Shown here piece after piece: positions 55,422 to 64,000 of a stretch of 64,000 nucleotides of DNA (position 1 is the stretch's first letter; every line of letters begins with the position of its first letter). This DNA comes from Limnohabitans planktonicus II-D5 (GTDB taxonomy: Bacteria > Pseudomonadota > Gammaproteobacteria > Burkholderiales > Burkholderiaceae_C): assembly GCF_001270065.2 (NCBI RefSeq), contig NZ_LFYT02000003.1, forward strand, positions 1-64,000, written 5' to 3'. The notes under the pieces are model-generated. The model searched no databases and was not told the origin of the DNA. It saw only the letters and a program-made list of their open reading frames with translations. A program made the translations under genes and the position numbers.

Positions 55422-56549
55422 TTATTCCTTGGAGATGTAAGCGGTGATTTCGAGGCCGTAGCCGGTCATGCTGGGCATGCGGCGCGGCTGGCCCATGAGG
55501 CGCATTTTGTGCACGCCACATTCGCGCAAAATTTGTGCGCCCACGCCGTAGGTGCGCAGGTCCATCTTGCCGCGCTCGGGCGCTTGGGCTGAGCGGGCAC
55601 GGCCTTCAAACTGGGCCAGCAATTGGTCTGCTGACTCGCCGCAGTTGAGCAGCACGGCCACGCCGCAGCCTTGGGCGTTGATGTATTTCAGGCTCGCGTC
55701 CAGGCTCCAGGAGTGCATGGCGCGGTTGACTTCCAGCGCATCGAGCACCGACAGGGGCTCGTGCACGCGCACGGCCACTTCAGAGTCGGCCGACCATTGG
55801 CCTTTGACCAGGGCCAGGTGAACGGTCTGGCTGGGCTGGTCGCGAAAAGCATGGGCGGTGAATTCGCCGTGGGCGGTTTGCAGGCTGCGGCTGCCGATGC
55901 GCTCGACCAGCGATTCGTTGCGGCTGCGGTACTCGATCAGGTCGGCGATGGTGCCGATTTTCAGGCCGTGCTCGGCCGCGAAAATTTGCAGATCGGGCAG
56001 GCGGGCCATGGTGCCGTCGTCTTTCATGATCTCGCAGATCACCGATGAGGGGCTGCATCCAGCCATGGCGGCCAGGTCGCAACCGGCTTCGGTGTGGCCC
56101 GCGCGCATGAGCACGCCGCCGTCGACCGCTTGCAGCGGGAAGATGTGGCCGGGTTGCACCAGGTCGGTGGGCTGGCTGGCCTTGGCCACGGCCGCTTGCA
56201 CGGTGCGTGCGCGGTCGGCGGCCGAGATGCCGGTGGTCACGCCTTCGGCAGCTTCAATCGACACGGTAAAGGCCGTGCTGTAGACGGTGCCGTTGCGAGC
56301 CGCCATGGGTGGGAGCTTGAGGAATTCGCAGCGCTCACGGGTGAGCGTCAGGCAAATCAGGCCCCGGCCAAAACGGGCCATGAAGTTGATGGCTTCGGGG
56401 GTGACGTGGTCAGAGGCCAGCACCAAGTCGCCTTCGTTTTCGCGGTCTTCCTCGTCGACCAGGATCACGATGCGGCCGGCTTTCATCTCGGCCACGATCT
56501 CTTCGACGGGCGAAATTGCCACGGGTGTCAGTTGCGCTGGGGCGTTCAT
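55422..56549 (-). CDS. ribBA: 3,4-dihydroxy-2-butanone 4-phosphate synthase with degenerate GTP cyclohydrolase II domain
   Basis: A 375-residue two-domain protein. The N-terminal 200 residues are an intact DHBP synthase: [20 protein letters not shown] (catalytic acidic cluster), [54 protein letters not shown]. The C-terminal part aligns with GTP cyclohydrolase II in outline ([36 protein letters not shown]) but lacks the three Zn-binding cysteines and the RQEGRGIGL-type catalytic region, so it is probably inactive. It makes the four-carbon unit for riboflavin. A separate ribA would be needed elsewhere. ATG 56549 overlaps the ribE stop (ATGA). Confidence 0.93.
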   Translation of the reverse strand: MNAPAQLTPVAISPVEEIVAEMKAGRIVILVDEEDRENEGDLVLASDHVTPEAINFMARFGRGLICLTLTRERCEFLKLPPMAARNGTVYSTAFTVSIEAAEGVTTGISAADRARTVQAAVAKASQPTDLVQPGHIFPLQAVDGGVLMRAGHTEAGCDLAAMAGCSPSSVICEIMKDDGTMARLPDLQIFAAEHGLKIGTIADLIEYRSRNESLVERIGSRSLQTAHGEFTAHAFRDQPSQTVHLALVKGQWSADSEVAVRVHEPLSVLDALEVNRAMHSWSLDASLKYINAQGCGVAVLLNCGESADQLLAQFEGRARSAQAPERGKMDLRTYGVGAQILRECGVHKMRLMGQPRRMPSMTGYGLEITAYISKE

Positions 56550-57184
56550 GCGGGGTCCTTCTGGATCAGGCCTGCGCTGAGCATGCGCTCCACGTAGCGG
56601 GCCACGGTGTCGATTTCGAGGTTGACCCGGCTGCCCGCTTGGAGGCTGCCGAGGGCGGTGTTGTCCACGGTGTGGGGGATGAGATTGATGCTGATCTCGC
56701 AGCCATTCGCCAAATCGGCCACCTTGTTCACCGTCAGGCTCACGCCGTTGACGGTGATCGAGCCTTTGTAGGCCAGGTATTTGGCCAGGGCCAGCGTGGC
56801 CAGGATGCGCAGTTCCCAGCTTTCACCAATTTGCTCGAAATGGCTGATTTGGCCCACGCCGTCCACATGGCCTGACACGATGTGCCCGCCCAGTCGGTCG
56901 TTGGCACGCAGTGCTTTTTCGAGGTTGACGGTGCCTTGCTGGTCCAAGCCACTGGTTTTATTCAGCGATTCGGCCGAGATGTCGATGGTGAACTGACGGC
57001 TCTCGGGGCTGAAGGTGGTGACGGTCATGCAAGCGCCGTTGAGGGCGATGCTGTCGCCCAGGCCCACATCGTCAAGGTACCCGGCGGGGGCCTCGATGGT
57101 GAGGCGCTTGCCGTGGTGTAAAGAGCGACCCAGGTCGTGGATGGCGACGATTCGCCCCACGCCGGTGATGATTCCGGTGAACAT
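56546..57184 (-). CDS. ribE: Riboflavin synthase alpha subunit
   Basis: A 212-residue protein with the two-lobed lumazine-binding fold. The first half begins [12 protein letters not shown] and contains [16 protein letters not shown]; the second begins with [15 protein letters not shown] and has [17 protein letters not shown], the matching repeat of the same motif. It dismutates two lumazines to riboflavin. It is the first gene of the minus-strand operon; no FMN riboswitch sequence is visible upstream (57185-57379), which is shared divergently with phaR. ATG 57184 is the conserved start. Confidence 0.96.
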   Translation of the reverse strand: MFTGIITGVGRIVAIHDLGRSLHHGKRLTIEAPAGYLDDVGLGDSIALNGACMTVTTFSPESRQFTIDISAESLNKTSGLDQQGTVNLEKALRANDRLGGHIVSGHVDGVGQISHFEQIGESWELRILATLALAKYLAYKGSITVNGVSLTVNKVADLANGCEISINLIPHTVDNTALGSLQAGSRVNLEIDTVARYVERMLSAGLIQKDPA

Positions 57185-57379
57185 AGCCGTGTATTTTCGC
57201 AGGTAAAGAGGGTGAATCGGCTGGTGGTGCAAGAAAAATGCACCCATTCCAGGGTTTCAGGCGCTGGCTTGACGCTCGAAAAGCTCAGGGTTAACCAAGG
57301 CGACAAGCGCCAAAGTGTGTGCCTAAAATGGTGCATTGCAGCAGATTTTTCATGATCTGCCTGTCACCAGGAGTTTTCT

Positions 57380-57988
57380 TTGCCGGTCAAGCCCTCAGTC
57401 AAGTCTGTCAATTCGACCAAGCCCCCTCGGACTTCCCAGAAGGTGCGCACACCCGATTCGCCGCCCGCAGCCGGAGCCGTTCGGACGATCAAAAAATACC
57501 CCAATCGGCGTTTGTACGACACGCAAACTTCCACCTACGTGACTTTGGCCGAGATCAAGAAGCTGGTCATGGCCGCTTCACCTTTGGTGGTGCTGGATGC
57601 CAAAAGCGGCGAAGACCTGACGCGTTCCATCTTGCTGCAGATCATTTTGGAAGAGGAGTCTGCGGGCGTGCCCATGTTCAGCGAAGCGGTGTTGTCCAAC
57701 ATCATTCGTTTTTATGGCCATGCCATGCAGGGGCACATGGGCGCTTATCTGGAGAACCATGTCCAGTCCTTCATGGATTGGCAAAGCAAACTCGGCGAGT
57801 CCAGTCCGGCTCTGAGCCCTGAGGTCTGGACAAAGTTCATGCAGTGGCAGACCCCGTTGATGCAGAACATGTTTTCCGGGTTGGCCAATCCCTCGCAAAA
57901 CGTCGTGACGCAGATGCAGGACCAGATGCAAAAGCAGATCCAGAAGAACACGGAGCAGCTGCTGGGCGTCATGGGTTTGAGGGCCTGA
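57380..57988 (+). CDS. phaR: Polyhydroxyalkanoate synthesis regulator PhaR
   Basis: A 202-residue protein with a basic disordered N-terminus (about 1-35), then the PHB accumulation regulatory DNA-binding domain (RTIKKYPNRRLYDTQTSTYV, TLAEIKKLVMAASPLVV) and a second PHB_acc repeat (LTRSILLQIILEEESAGVPM, LSNIIRFYGHAMQGHMGAYL), ending in a Gln-rich helix (QDQMQKQIQKNTEQLLG). PhaR represses phasin genes and binds PHB granules. A TTG start at 57380 is supported by CAGGAG about 7 bp upstream. It stands alone and divergent from ribE. No phasin or pha gene is nearby. Confidence 0.93.
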   Translation: MPVKPSVKSVNSTKPPRTSQKVRTPDSPPAAGAVRTIKKYPNRRLYDTQTSTYVTLAEIKKLVMAASPLVVLDAKSGEDLTRSILLQIILEEESAGVPMFSEAVLSNIIRFYGHAMQGHMGAYLENHVQSFMDWQSKLGESSPALSPEVWTKFMQWQTPLMQNMFSGLANPSQNVVTQMQDQMQKQIQKNTEQLLGVMGLRA

Positions 57989-58045
57989 AGATCGCTTCAT
58001 GCCCTTTTGTGACAAGCCAGTCGTTTTTGCGGGGACAATGTGGGC

Positions 58046-59443
58046 ATGAGTGAAATGACTGCAACTGCCCCCATCCCAACCCCTAAAGTGGGTTTTGTCA
58101 GCTTGGGCTGCCCCAAAGCGCTGACCGATTCCGAACTGATCCTGACGCAACTGAGCGCCGAGGGTTACCAGACTTCCAAGACCTTCGAAGGCGCGGATCT
58201 GGTCATTGTCAACACCTGTGGCTTCATTGACGAAGCCATCCAGGAAAGCCTGGACACGATTGCCGAGGCCCTGAATGAGAACGGCAAAGTGATCGTGACC
58301 GGCTGCTTGGGCGCCAAAACAGGCGAGGGCGGTGGCAACATGGTCCTGGAAATGCACCCCAGCGTGCTGGCCGTGACTGGGCCTCACGCCACGCAAGAGG
58401 TGATGGACGCGGTGCACACCCATTTGCCCAAGCCCCATGATCCCTTTCTCGATCTGGTGCCCGGTGGTTTTGGCGAAGCCGGCCTCAAGCTCACGCCGCG
58501 TCACTACGCTTACCTGAAGATCAGTGAAGGCTGCAACCACCGCTGCACGTTTTGCATCATCCCTTCCATGCGCGGCGATTTGGTGTCGCGCCCGATTGGC
58601 GATGTGCTCAAGGAAGCCCAAGCCCTGTTTGAAGGCGGCGTGAAAGAGTTGTTGGTCATCAGCCAGGACACGTCGGCTTATGGCGTGGATGTGAAATACC
58701 GCACAGGTTTTTGGGACGGCAAGCCGGTCAAAACCCGCATGCTGGAGTTGGTGCAGACCCTGGGCGAAATGGCCCGCGCGCACGGTGCCTGGGTGCGTTT
58801 GCACTACGTCTATCCCTACCCGAGCGTGGACGACATCATTCCTTTGATGGCGCAGGGCTTGGTGTTGCCGTATCTGGATGTGCCTTTCCAGCACAGCCAC
58901 CCCGATGTGCTCAAGCGCATGAAGCGCCCAGCCAGCGGTGAAAGGAACCTGGAGCGCATTCAACGCTGGCGCGAGATGTGCCCTGAGCTGGTGATTCGCA
59001 GCACTTTCATTGCCGGTTTTCCAGGTGAAACCGAAGAAGAGTTTGCGCACTTGCTGGACTTTTTGCGGGAAGCGCAAATCGATCGCGCAGGTTGCTTTGC
59101 TTACAGCCCTGTCAAAGGAGCCACGGCCAATGATTTGCCGGGCATGTTGCCCGAGGCCTTGCGAGAAGAGCGCCGTGCGCGATTCATGGCGGTGGCCGAG
59201 GAGGTTTCCATCGCTCGCTTGCACCAGCGTGTGGGCTCCAGCATGCAGGTCTTGGTGGATTCGGCACCCGCCATGGGGCGTCGCGGCGGGGTGGGTCGCA
59301 GCTATGGTGATGCGCCGGAGATCGATGGTGTGGTGCGTTTGTTGCCGCCTGAGAAGATCAGCAAAACACTCAAAGTGGGTGAGTTCACCCGAGCGCGCAT
59401 TGTGGGCGTGGAAGGTCACGACTTGGTGGGGATGCCGGTTTGA
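58046..59443 (+). CDS. rimO: Ribosomal protein uS12 methylthiotransferase RimO
   Basis: A 465-residue radical SAM protein. The N-terminal UPF0004 domain has [25 protein letters not shown] and VTGCLGAK, with the three cysteines of the auxiliary [4Fe-4S] cluster. The radical SAM core shows [19 protein letters not shown] (CxxxCxxC). A C-terminal TRAM domain ([18 protein letters not shown]) follows. It methylthiolates Asp88 of ribosomal protein S12. ATG 58046 is taken; a GTG two codons upstream (58040) is possible and has GGGGA closer. Transcription would end at the hairpin around 59515-59546. Confidence 0.96.
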   Translation: MSEMTATAPIPTPKVGFVSLGCPKALTDSELILTQLSAEGYQTSKTFEGADLVIVNTCGFIDEAIQESLDTIAEALNENGKVIVTGCLGAKTGEGGGNMVLEMHPSVLAVTGPHATQEVMDAVHTHLPKPHDPFLDLVPGGFGEAGLKLTPRHYAYLKISEGCNHRCTFCIIPSMRGDLVSRPIGDVLKEAQALFEGGVKELLVISQDTSAYGVDVKYRTGFWDGKPVKTRMLELVQTLGEMARAHGAWVRLHYVYPYPSVDDIIPLMAQGLVLPYLDVPFQHSHPDVLKRMKRPASGERNLERIQRWREMCPELVIRSTFIAGFPGETEEEFAHLLDFLREAQIDRAGCFAYSPVKGATANDLPGMLPEALREERRARFMAVAEEVSIARLHQRVGSSMQVLVDSAPAMGRRGGVGRSYGDAPEIDGVVRLLPPEKISKTLKVGEFTRARIVGVEGHDLVGMPV

Positions 59444-59514
59444 TGCGCCAGGGGCTGGCCAGCATTTGGGCTGGCGGCTTGAGCCGCGTTTGGGGTGCCC
59501 TGAAGATGGGCAAC

Positions 59515-59543
59515 AAAAAAGCCGTTGATGAGGCATCAACGGC
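59515..59543 (-). terminator. Rho-independent terminator of the left tRNA-Leu gene
   Basis: A 10-bp perfect stem (GCCGTTGATG with CATCAACGGC, loop AGG) at 59521-59543. On the minus strand it is followed by six T residues (59520-59515), so it ends the tRNA transcript. It may also work for rimO on the plus strand, where only TTT follows. Confidence 0.85.
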
Positions 59544-59560
59544 TTTAAATTGTTTGGTTT

Positions 59561-59645
<85 letters not shown>

Positions 59646-59742
59646 ATCTCAGGAAGCTTTGAATTGTAGGGTATTCAGGAGACGTTTTTGCCGCCAACTT
59701 GAAAAAAGCGTGTTGTTTTTGAATTCTCAAAATCTGGCCAAG

Positions 59743-59778
59743 AAAAAAGCCGATGACTTGTGGTCATCGGCTTTTTTT
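59743..59778 (-). terminator. Bidirectional terminator between the two tRNA genes
   Basis: A 9-bp stem (GCCGATGAC with GTCATCGGC, loop TTGTG) at 59749-59771, with AAAAAA before it and TTTTTTT after it. On the minus strand it ends the second tRNA-Leu transcript; its symmetry allows termination in both directions. Confidence 0.85.
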
Positions 59779-59799
59779 GTCATCTTATTTGTATAAGAT

Positions 59800-59884
<85 letters not shown>

Positions 59885-59902
59885 ATCTCAGGAATCCAAG
59901 GA

Positions 59903-62191
59903 TTGTATATTAAAAAATTAGCTCCAACCAGCGGGATGCTGGAAGAAATTGAAGGTCAGGTGCAGGGTCACCGCGATGGCCACGGCTTTTTTATTCGTGA
60001 CGATGGCGAAGCCGACATCTACCTGCCTCCCAACGAAATGCGTGCGGTATTGCACAAGGATCGGCTGAAGGTTCGTGTGGTTCGCCAGGATCGAAAAGGT
60101 CGGCCCGAAGGACGAGTGGTTGAGATCATTGAGCGCCCCGAGCAGCCCATCATTGGCCGATTGCTGCAAGAAAGCGGTTTGTGGCTGGTGGCACCTGAAG
60201 ACAAACGCTATGGGCAAGATGTGCTGATTCCCAAAGGCGCGACGGGCACAGCCAAGCCTGGTCAGGTGGTGGTGGTCGAGTTGACCGAGCCGCCAGCCTT
60301 GTTTGGCCAGCCGGTGGGGCGAGTCAAAGAGGTCTTGGGGGAGATTGATGATCCGGGCATGGAGATTGAAATCGCCGTGCGCAAATACAGCGTGCCGCAC
60401 GAGTTTTCTGCGGGTTGCCTGGAGCAGGCCAAAGGTTTGCCTGACAAGGTGCTGGCCAAGGACCGCAAGGACCGGATCGATTTGCGCGATGTGCCTTTGG
60501 TCACGATTGATGGTGAAGATGCCCGCGACTTTGACGATGCGGTGTATTGCGAACCAGCCAAAGTGGGGCGTGGCAAAGGTTGGCGTTTGCTGGTGGCCAT
60601 TGCCGATGTGAGCCACTATGTGCAAACCGGCAGTGCCATTGACATTGATGCGTATGACCGTGCCACCAGCGTGTATTTTCCCCGCCGTGTCATTCCCATG
60701 TTGCCGGAAAAGTTGTCCAACGGTCTGTGCTCATTGAACCCGGATGTGGATCGCTTGTGCATGGTCTGCGACATGCTGGTCAATGCCAAGGGGGATGTTC
60801 ATGCGTATCAGTTTTACCCGGCGGTGATGCACAGCCATGCACGCTTCACCTATACCGAAGTGGCCGCGATTTTGAGCAACACCCGTGGCCCTGAAGCGCT
60901 CAAGCGCAAGGACAGAGTGAGCGATTTGCTGAATTTGCAGGACGTTTACAAAGCCTTGTTGGCTTCGCGTGCGGTGCGCGGTGCGGTGGACTTTGAAACT
61001 ACCGAAACGCAGATCGTTTGCGACGAGAGCGGGCGGATTGAAAAGATCGTGCCGCGCGTGCGCAATGAGGCGCACCGCCTGATTGAAGAAGCCATGCTGG
61101 CGGCCAACGTCTGCAGCGCCGACTTCATTCAACAGGGTAAGCACCCGGGCTTGTTTCGGGTGCACGAAGGCCCCACGGCTGAGAAAAAAGACATTCTGCG
61201 CAATTACCTCAAGGCCATGGGCCTGGGCTTGAGCATCAGCGATGATCCGCACACGTCTGAATTTCAGAAAATCGCTCAAGCGACCAAGGACCGTCCGGAC
61301 GCTCAGCAGATCCACACCATGCTGCTGCGTTCCATGCAGCAAGCCATATACACCCCGGTCAACAGTGGGCATTTTGGTTTGGCCTATGAGGCGTACACCC
61401 ATTTCACCAGTCCGATTCGGCGTTATCCGGATTTGCTGGTTCACCGGGTGATCAAGTCGATTTTGCTGGGCCGCAAATACCAGTTGCCTCGATTGCCAGT
61501 TCCCGGCGAGGCACACGCCAAGCTGACCAAGCGCCTCGAAAAGAGCAAGGCGGCCAAGGGGCAGACCGAGTCTTCGGCACCACGCGTTCACATGACGGCC
61601 GCTGACCAGCAGGCGTGGGAGGCGGCGGGCCTGCATTGCAGTGCCAACGAGCGCCGCGCCGACGAGGCCAGCCGCGATGTGGAGGCTTGGCTCAAATGCA
61701 AGTACATGCGCGAACACCTGGGCGAGGAATACGGTGGCGTGGTGTCTGCGGCTACCAGCTTCGGGATTTTCGTGACCCTGGATTCGCTGTATGTCGAGGG
61801 GTTGGTGCACATCACGGAACTGGGCGGGGAGTATTTCCGCTTTGACGAACTGCGCCAGGAATTACGCGGCGAACGCACAAGCATACGTTATGCGATTGGC
61901 TCACGCGTTCAGGTGCAGGTCAGTCGGGTCGATCTGGATGGTCGCAAGATTGATTTTCGTCTGGTCCAACCGGGTGAGGATTTGTTGCCGCGCGCCATGC
62001 GGGACAAGGGCTTGCCAGCGCCGCCAGAGGGGGCTCGCGGCACCAAGCGCAAAGTGGTGGATCGTCGTCTGGCGGATGCAGAACGAAACCGTTCGCCCAT
62101 CCAGGCCCTCAAGGCTTCGGTGAAAAAGGCAGGCGTCAAAAAGCAGGCGAGCAAGAAAAAGAGCCCAAGACCCAGCAAGTCGCGCCGCTGA
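59903..62191 (+). CDS. rnr: Ribonuclease R
   Basis: A 3'-5' exoribonuclease of the RNB family (762 residues from TTG, 751 from ATG 59936). It starts directly with a cold-shock domain (VQGHRDGHGFFIRDDGEADI), lacking the N-terminal helix-turn-helix of E. coli RNase R. The catalytic core shows VTIDGEDARDFDDAVYC with the metal-binding aspartates and LPEKLSNGLCSLNPDVDRL; YTHFTSPIRRYPDLLVHRVI follows. An S1 domain (GVVSAATSFGIFVTLDSLYV) and a Lys/Arg-rich tail (SVKKAGVKKQASKKK) end it. The start is uncertain: TTG 59903 has CAGGA nine bases upstream, while ATG 59936 better matches protein homology as I remember it. The gene begins 19 bp from the divergent tRNA-Leu. Confidence 0.95.
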   Translation: MYIKKLAPTSGMLEEIEGQVQGHRDGHGFFIRDDGEADIYLPPNEMRAVLHKDRLKVRVVRQDRKGRPEGRVVEIIERPEQPIIGRLLQESGLWLVAPEDKRYGQDVLIPKGATGTAKPGQVVVVELTEPPALFGQPVGRVKEVLGEIDDPGMEIEIAVRKYSVPHEFSAGCLEQAKGLPDKVLAKDRKDRIDLRDVPLVTIDGEDARDFDDAVYCEPAKVGRGKGWRLLVAIADVSHYVQTGSAIDIDAYDRATSVYFPRRVIPMLPEKLSNGLCSLNPDVDRLCMVCDMLVNAKGDVHAYQFYPAVMHSHARFTYTEVAAILSNTRGPEALKRKDRVSDLLNLQDVYKALLASRAVRGAVDFETTETQIVCDESGRIEKIVPRVRNEAHRLIEEAMLAANVCSADFIQQGKHPGLFRVHEGPTAEKKDILRNYLKAMGLGLSISDDPHTSEFQKIAQATKDRPDAQQIHTMLLRSMQQAIYTPVNSGHFGLAYEAYTHFTSPIRRYPDLLVHRVIKSILLGRKYQLPRLPVPGEAHAKLTKRLEKSKAAKGQTESSAPRVHMTAADQQAWEAAGLHCSANERRADEASRDVEAWLKCKYMREHLGEEYGGVVSAATSFGIFVTLDSLYVEGLVHITELGGEYFRFDELRQELRGERTSIRYAIGSRVQVQVSRVDLDGRKIDFRLVQPGEDLLPRAMRDKGLPAPPEGARGTKRKVVDRRLADAERNRSPIQALKASVKKAGVKKQASKKKSPRPSKSRR

Positions 62192-62208
62192 AAGCCCGGC
62201 TGGGCATT
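62192..62208. terminator. Possible short terminator between convergent rnr and nnr
   Basis: AAAGCCCGGCTGGGCATTTC contains a 4-bp GCCC/GGGC stem that can extend through flanking A and T residues with a bulge. It sits in the 17-bp gap between convergent stops. It is weak, and termination here is not certain. Confidence 0.3.
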
Positions 62209-63714
62209 TCAGCGCAAACTGCTGGCCAATCGGCTGGCGGTCAGCGCTGTGTGCTCGGGCCATTCATCGGCAAGCGCCCCGTGCTGATGCACGGCTGAGC
62301 AAGCGGCTTCGAATGCGCTCATGCCCTGCGCCAGACGTGCGCCCATCAAACCCGCCAGAACGTCGCCTGTGCCGCCTGTGGCCAGCTTGCCGTTGCCGGT
62401 GGTGTTGATCCGGGGTGTTTGCCCTGGGGCCGCAATCACCGTTCCCGAGCCTTTCAACACCACGGTGCAGTGGAGCCAATCAGCCAAGTCTTGGGCTGCT
62501 TTCAGGCGGTTGTTCTGGATGTCGCTGCTGGTGGTCTTGAGCAGTCGGGCTGCTTCAAGGGGGTGCGGGGTGATCACGGTGGGCTGGTTTGCCGACCTTT
62601 GTTGTAGCAGGCTTTGCAGGTGGGCGTCTTGGGCCAAGGCGTTCAGGGCATCGGCATCCAGCACCAGTCGGGCGCTGCCTTGCAGAACTTCGGGCATGAC
62701 GGCGATCACGGCTTGCCCTCCGCCACAGCCGCAGACCACAGATGATGTGTACAGGCTCAAACTTGACCAGTCGCGGCGCATCACATCGCTGGGGATGTCC
62801 GTGCAGGGGGCGTCATCGAGCAGGTGGAGCATGACGCGGCCTGCACCGGCATGCAGGCTGGCCGTGGCGGCAAGTACCGCTGCGCCGGTCATGCCCATGC
62901 CGCGCCGTGCCATGGATTCACCGCCGATGACCACCACATCACCATGACTGCCTTTGTGGCTGGCGTGGCTTTTGGTCAAGGTTGAGGGGCGCGGGTTCAA
63001 GCAGGCCTGAGGTGTTGTGTCGGTGGGCGGTCTGTGGGTGGGGCCTGCCAGGGTGTCCAGCCAGATGTGGCCACACAAGTCCCGGCCATGGCCCATGAAC
63101 ATGCCGGGTTTTGCGGCGATGAAAGTCAGGGTGTGTTCGGCATGAATGGCTTGTGGCTCGGCATCCACGCAGCCCAGCAGCTGACCGGATTCAGGGTTCA
63201 GACCCGTGGGAATGTCCAGGGCCAGGATGTGCGCTTGGGCGTTGTTGATGGCCTGAATCCAGGAGCGCATGGCCTGTGACAGGGGGCGGCTGGCCCCCAG
63301 CCCCAGCAGGGCGTCGATGCACAGGTCTTCTTCGGTCATGCTTTGAAGGTCGTTCCAGGGCATGTGCTGCGTGATGTGAATGCCTGTCTGCTTGGCCCGC
63401 TGCCAGGCCGACCGGGCATCTGCAGGCAGGGCTTCAGGCTCACCGAGCAAGCTGACGATCACAGATTTTCCCCACTGGTGCAAATGGCAAGCGGCTGCCA
63501 GGCCATCGCCGCCGTTGTTGCCAGGGCCCGCAGCAATCCAGATGCGCTGGGCATGCGGCGCGATCGACAGGGCCAGTTGCGCGGCTGCCAGGCCCGCTTT
63601 GTCCATCAATGGGCTCGGGCTGCTGCGTTGCAGGCTTCCTTCGAGCATGCGCATGCCCTCGTTGTTAAAAACAGGCCAACAGGCGGTGGCGCTCAGGCGC
63701 TGCATGTGTGTCAC
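62209..63714 (-). CDS. nnr: Bifunctional NAD(P)H-hydrate epimerase / ADP-dependent dehydratase
   Basis: A 501-residue fusion for repair of hydrated NAD(P)H. The N-terminal YjeF_N epimerase domain (about 1-225) has the NAXGXGNNGGDGL-type site as IAAGPGNNGGDGLAAACHL, and IDALLGLGASRPL, LALDIPTGLNPESG. The C-terminal carbohydrate-kinase-like dehydratase domain (about 245-501) has GSHGDVVVIGG, GCGGGQ, LVLDADALNALA, ITPHPLEAARLL, VVLKGSGTVIAAP and the nucleotide-binding NGKLATGGTGDVLAGL. The start may be GTG 63714 or ATG 63705; neither has a strong ribosome binding site. It begins 3 bp after the amidase stop, so the two may be co-transcribed. Confidence 0.93.
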   Translation of the reverse strand: MTHMQRLSATACWPVFNNEGMRMLEGSLQRSSPSPLMDKAGLAAAQLALSIAPHAQRIWIAAGPGNNGGDGLAAACHLHQWGKSVIVSLLGEPEALPADARSAWQRAKQTGIHITQHMPWNDLQSMTEEDLCIDALLGLGASRPLSQAMRSWIQAINNAQAHILALDIPTGLNPESGQLLGCVDAEPQAIHAEHTLTFIAAKPGMFMGHGRDLCGHIWLDTLAGPTHRPPTDTTPQACLNPRPSTLTKSHASHKGSHGDVVVIGGESMARRGMGMTGAAVLAATASLHAGAGRVMLHLLDDAPCTDIPSDVMRRDWSSLSLYTSSVVCGCGGGQAVIAVMPEVLQGSARLVLDADALNALAQDAHLQSLLQQRSANQPTVITPHPLEAARLLKTTSSDIQNNRLKAAQDLADWLHCTVVLKGSGTVIAAPGQTPRINTTGNGKLATGGTGDVLAGLMGARLAQGMSAFEAACSAVHQHGALADEWPEHTALTASRLASSLR

Positions 63715-63717
63715 TTG

Positions 63718-64000
63718 TCAATGGGCTTGCAGCAAAGGCTCCAGCAGCAAAGCCAGCTGCAGGACGGTGTCGTCGTGCATGGCCGCATGCCAGGCCATCA
63801 GGCCCACAGGCAAGTCGCCTGCTTGGTGACAGGGCAGGGAAATGGCGCAGCCATCCAGGGTGTTGATGGCGCTGGTGTTGCGCAGCAAAAGGCCATTGAC
63901 TCTGAAGAATTCAGCGTCTCGTTCAGCGCCTGGGGCCACATCCGCCAGTTTGGGGGCCGTGATGGGCGTGGTGGGGGAAAGGATGGCGTCATAGCCCAAC
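63718..64000 (-). CDS. Amidase-signature family protein, C-terminal end (5' part outside window)
   Basis: The last 94 residues of a protein running off the right edge. YDAILSPTTPITAPKLADVA and LLRNTSAINTLDGCAISLPC, followed by LPVGLMAWHAAMHDDTVLQL, match the C-terminus of amidase-signature enzymes, where the Asn-Thr-x-x-x-Asn and Gly-Leu-Pro/Val-Gly-type segments are conserved. The Ser-Ser-Lys catalytic core would lie outside the window, so the substrate cannot be judged. Confidence 0.85.
   Translation of the reverse strand, partial: LGYDAILSPTTPITAPKLADVAPGAERDAEFFRVNGLLLRNTSAINTLDGCAISLPCHQAGDLPVGLMAWHAAMHDDTVLQLALLLEPLLQAH

Noticed and set aside
57185..57379. FMN riboswitch upstream of ribE
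   Set aside because: The conserved AGGGTGAAA and CCGAC-type core elements of FMN riboswitches are not seen on the minus strand before ribE.

Overview
The window looks like a chromosomal segment of a GC-rich betaproteobacterium, most likely Comamonadaceae. The basis is the run ribE-ribBA-ribH-nusB-aminotransferase-ybgC-tolQRA, a PhaR-type polyhydroxyalkanoate regulator, rimO, tRNA-Leu, rnr and nnr, together with protein sequences that read as betaproteobacterial. This placement is from pattern recognition, not a database search.

Layout. 1-19638: the 3' part of a giant type I-secreted adhesin (more than 6,500 residues, open at the left edge), with about 14 kb of Ig-like modules, then RTX calcium-binding repeats and a C-terminal secretion domain. 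19.6-20.4 kb: a REP-like hairpin array and a separate inverted repeat. 20447-29595 (minus): a four-gene glycosylation locus holding a TPR protein with two GT41 (O-GlcNAc-transferase-like) domains, a GT4 enzyme, a methyltransferase and a GT4/GT2 fusion. 30114-33680: dnaE, flanked on both sides by REP-like arrays. 35.0-43.6 kb: an accessory island with a lipoprotein, a DUF2235-like effector fragment, a Sel1-like membrane-anchored protein, an RTX protein, small orphan genes, decayed RTX copies, an intact IS5-family element with CTAG target duplication, and a probable IS21-type end. 43639-50088: an RTX protein with its HlyB-type ABC transporter and HlyD-type adaptor; no TolC-like gene is present. 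50.1-50.6 kb: another REP-like array. 50666-57184 (minus): a tightly packed riboflavin/nusB/aminotransferase/Tol operon. 57380-64000: phaR, rimO, two identical tRNA-Leu(CAG) genes each with a terminator, rnr, nnr and the end of an amidase.

How it fits together. The HlyB/HlyD pair is a plausible exporter for the neighbouring RTX protein and perhaps for the 896-residue RTX protein and the giant adhesin. The glycosyltransferases beside the adhesin could modify it or another surface protein; this is inference from position only.

The most unusual feature is a family of about fifty short hairpins in six places. Each has a GTAG foot, a 9-bp stem with a 1-nt bulge and a 3-nt loop. Two subtypes differ by paired, compensating changes in the stem, so the fold itself appears conserved. 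Three copies carry a further conserved ~50-nt tail: one ends just before dnaE, one lies upstream of a lipoprotein gene, and one sits inside a broken reading frame. This resembles REP/BIME elements mobilised by a RAYT transposase, but no RAYT gene is in the window.
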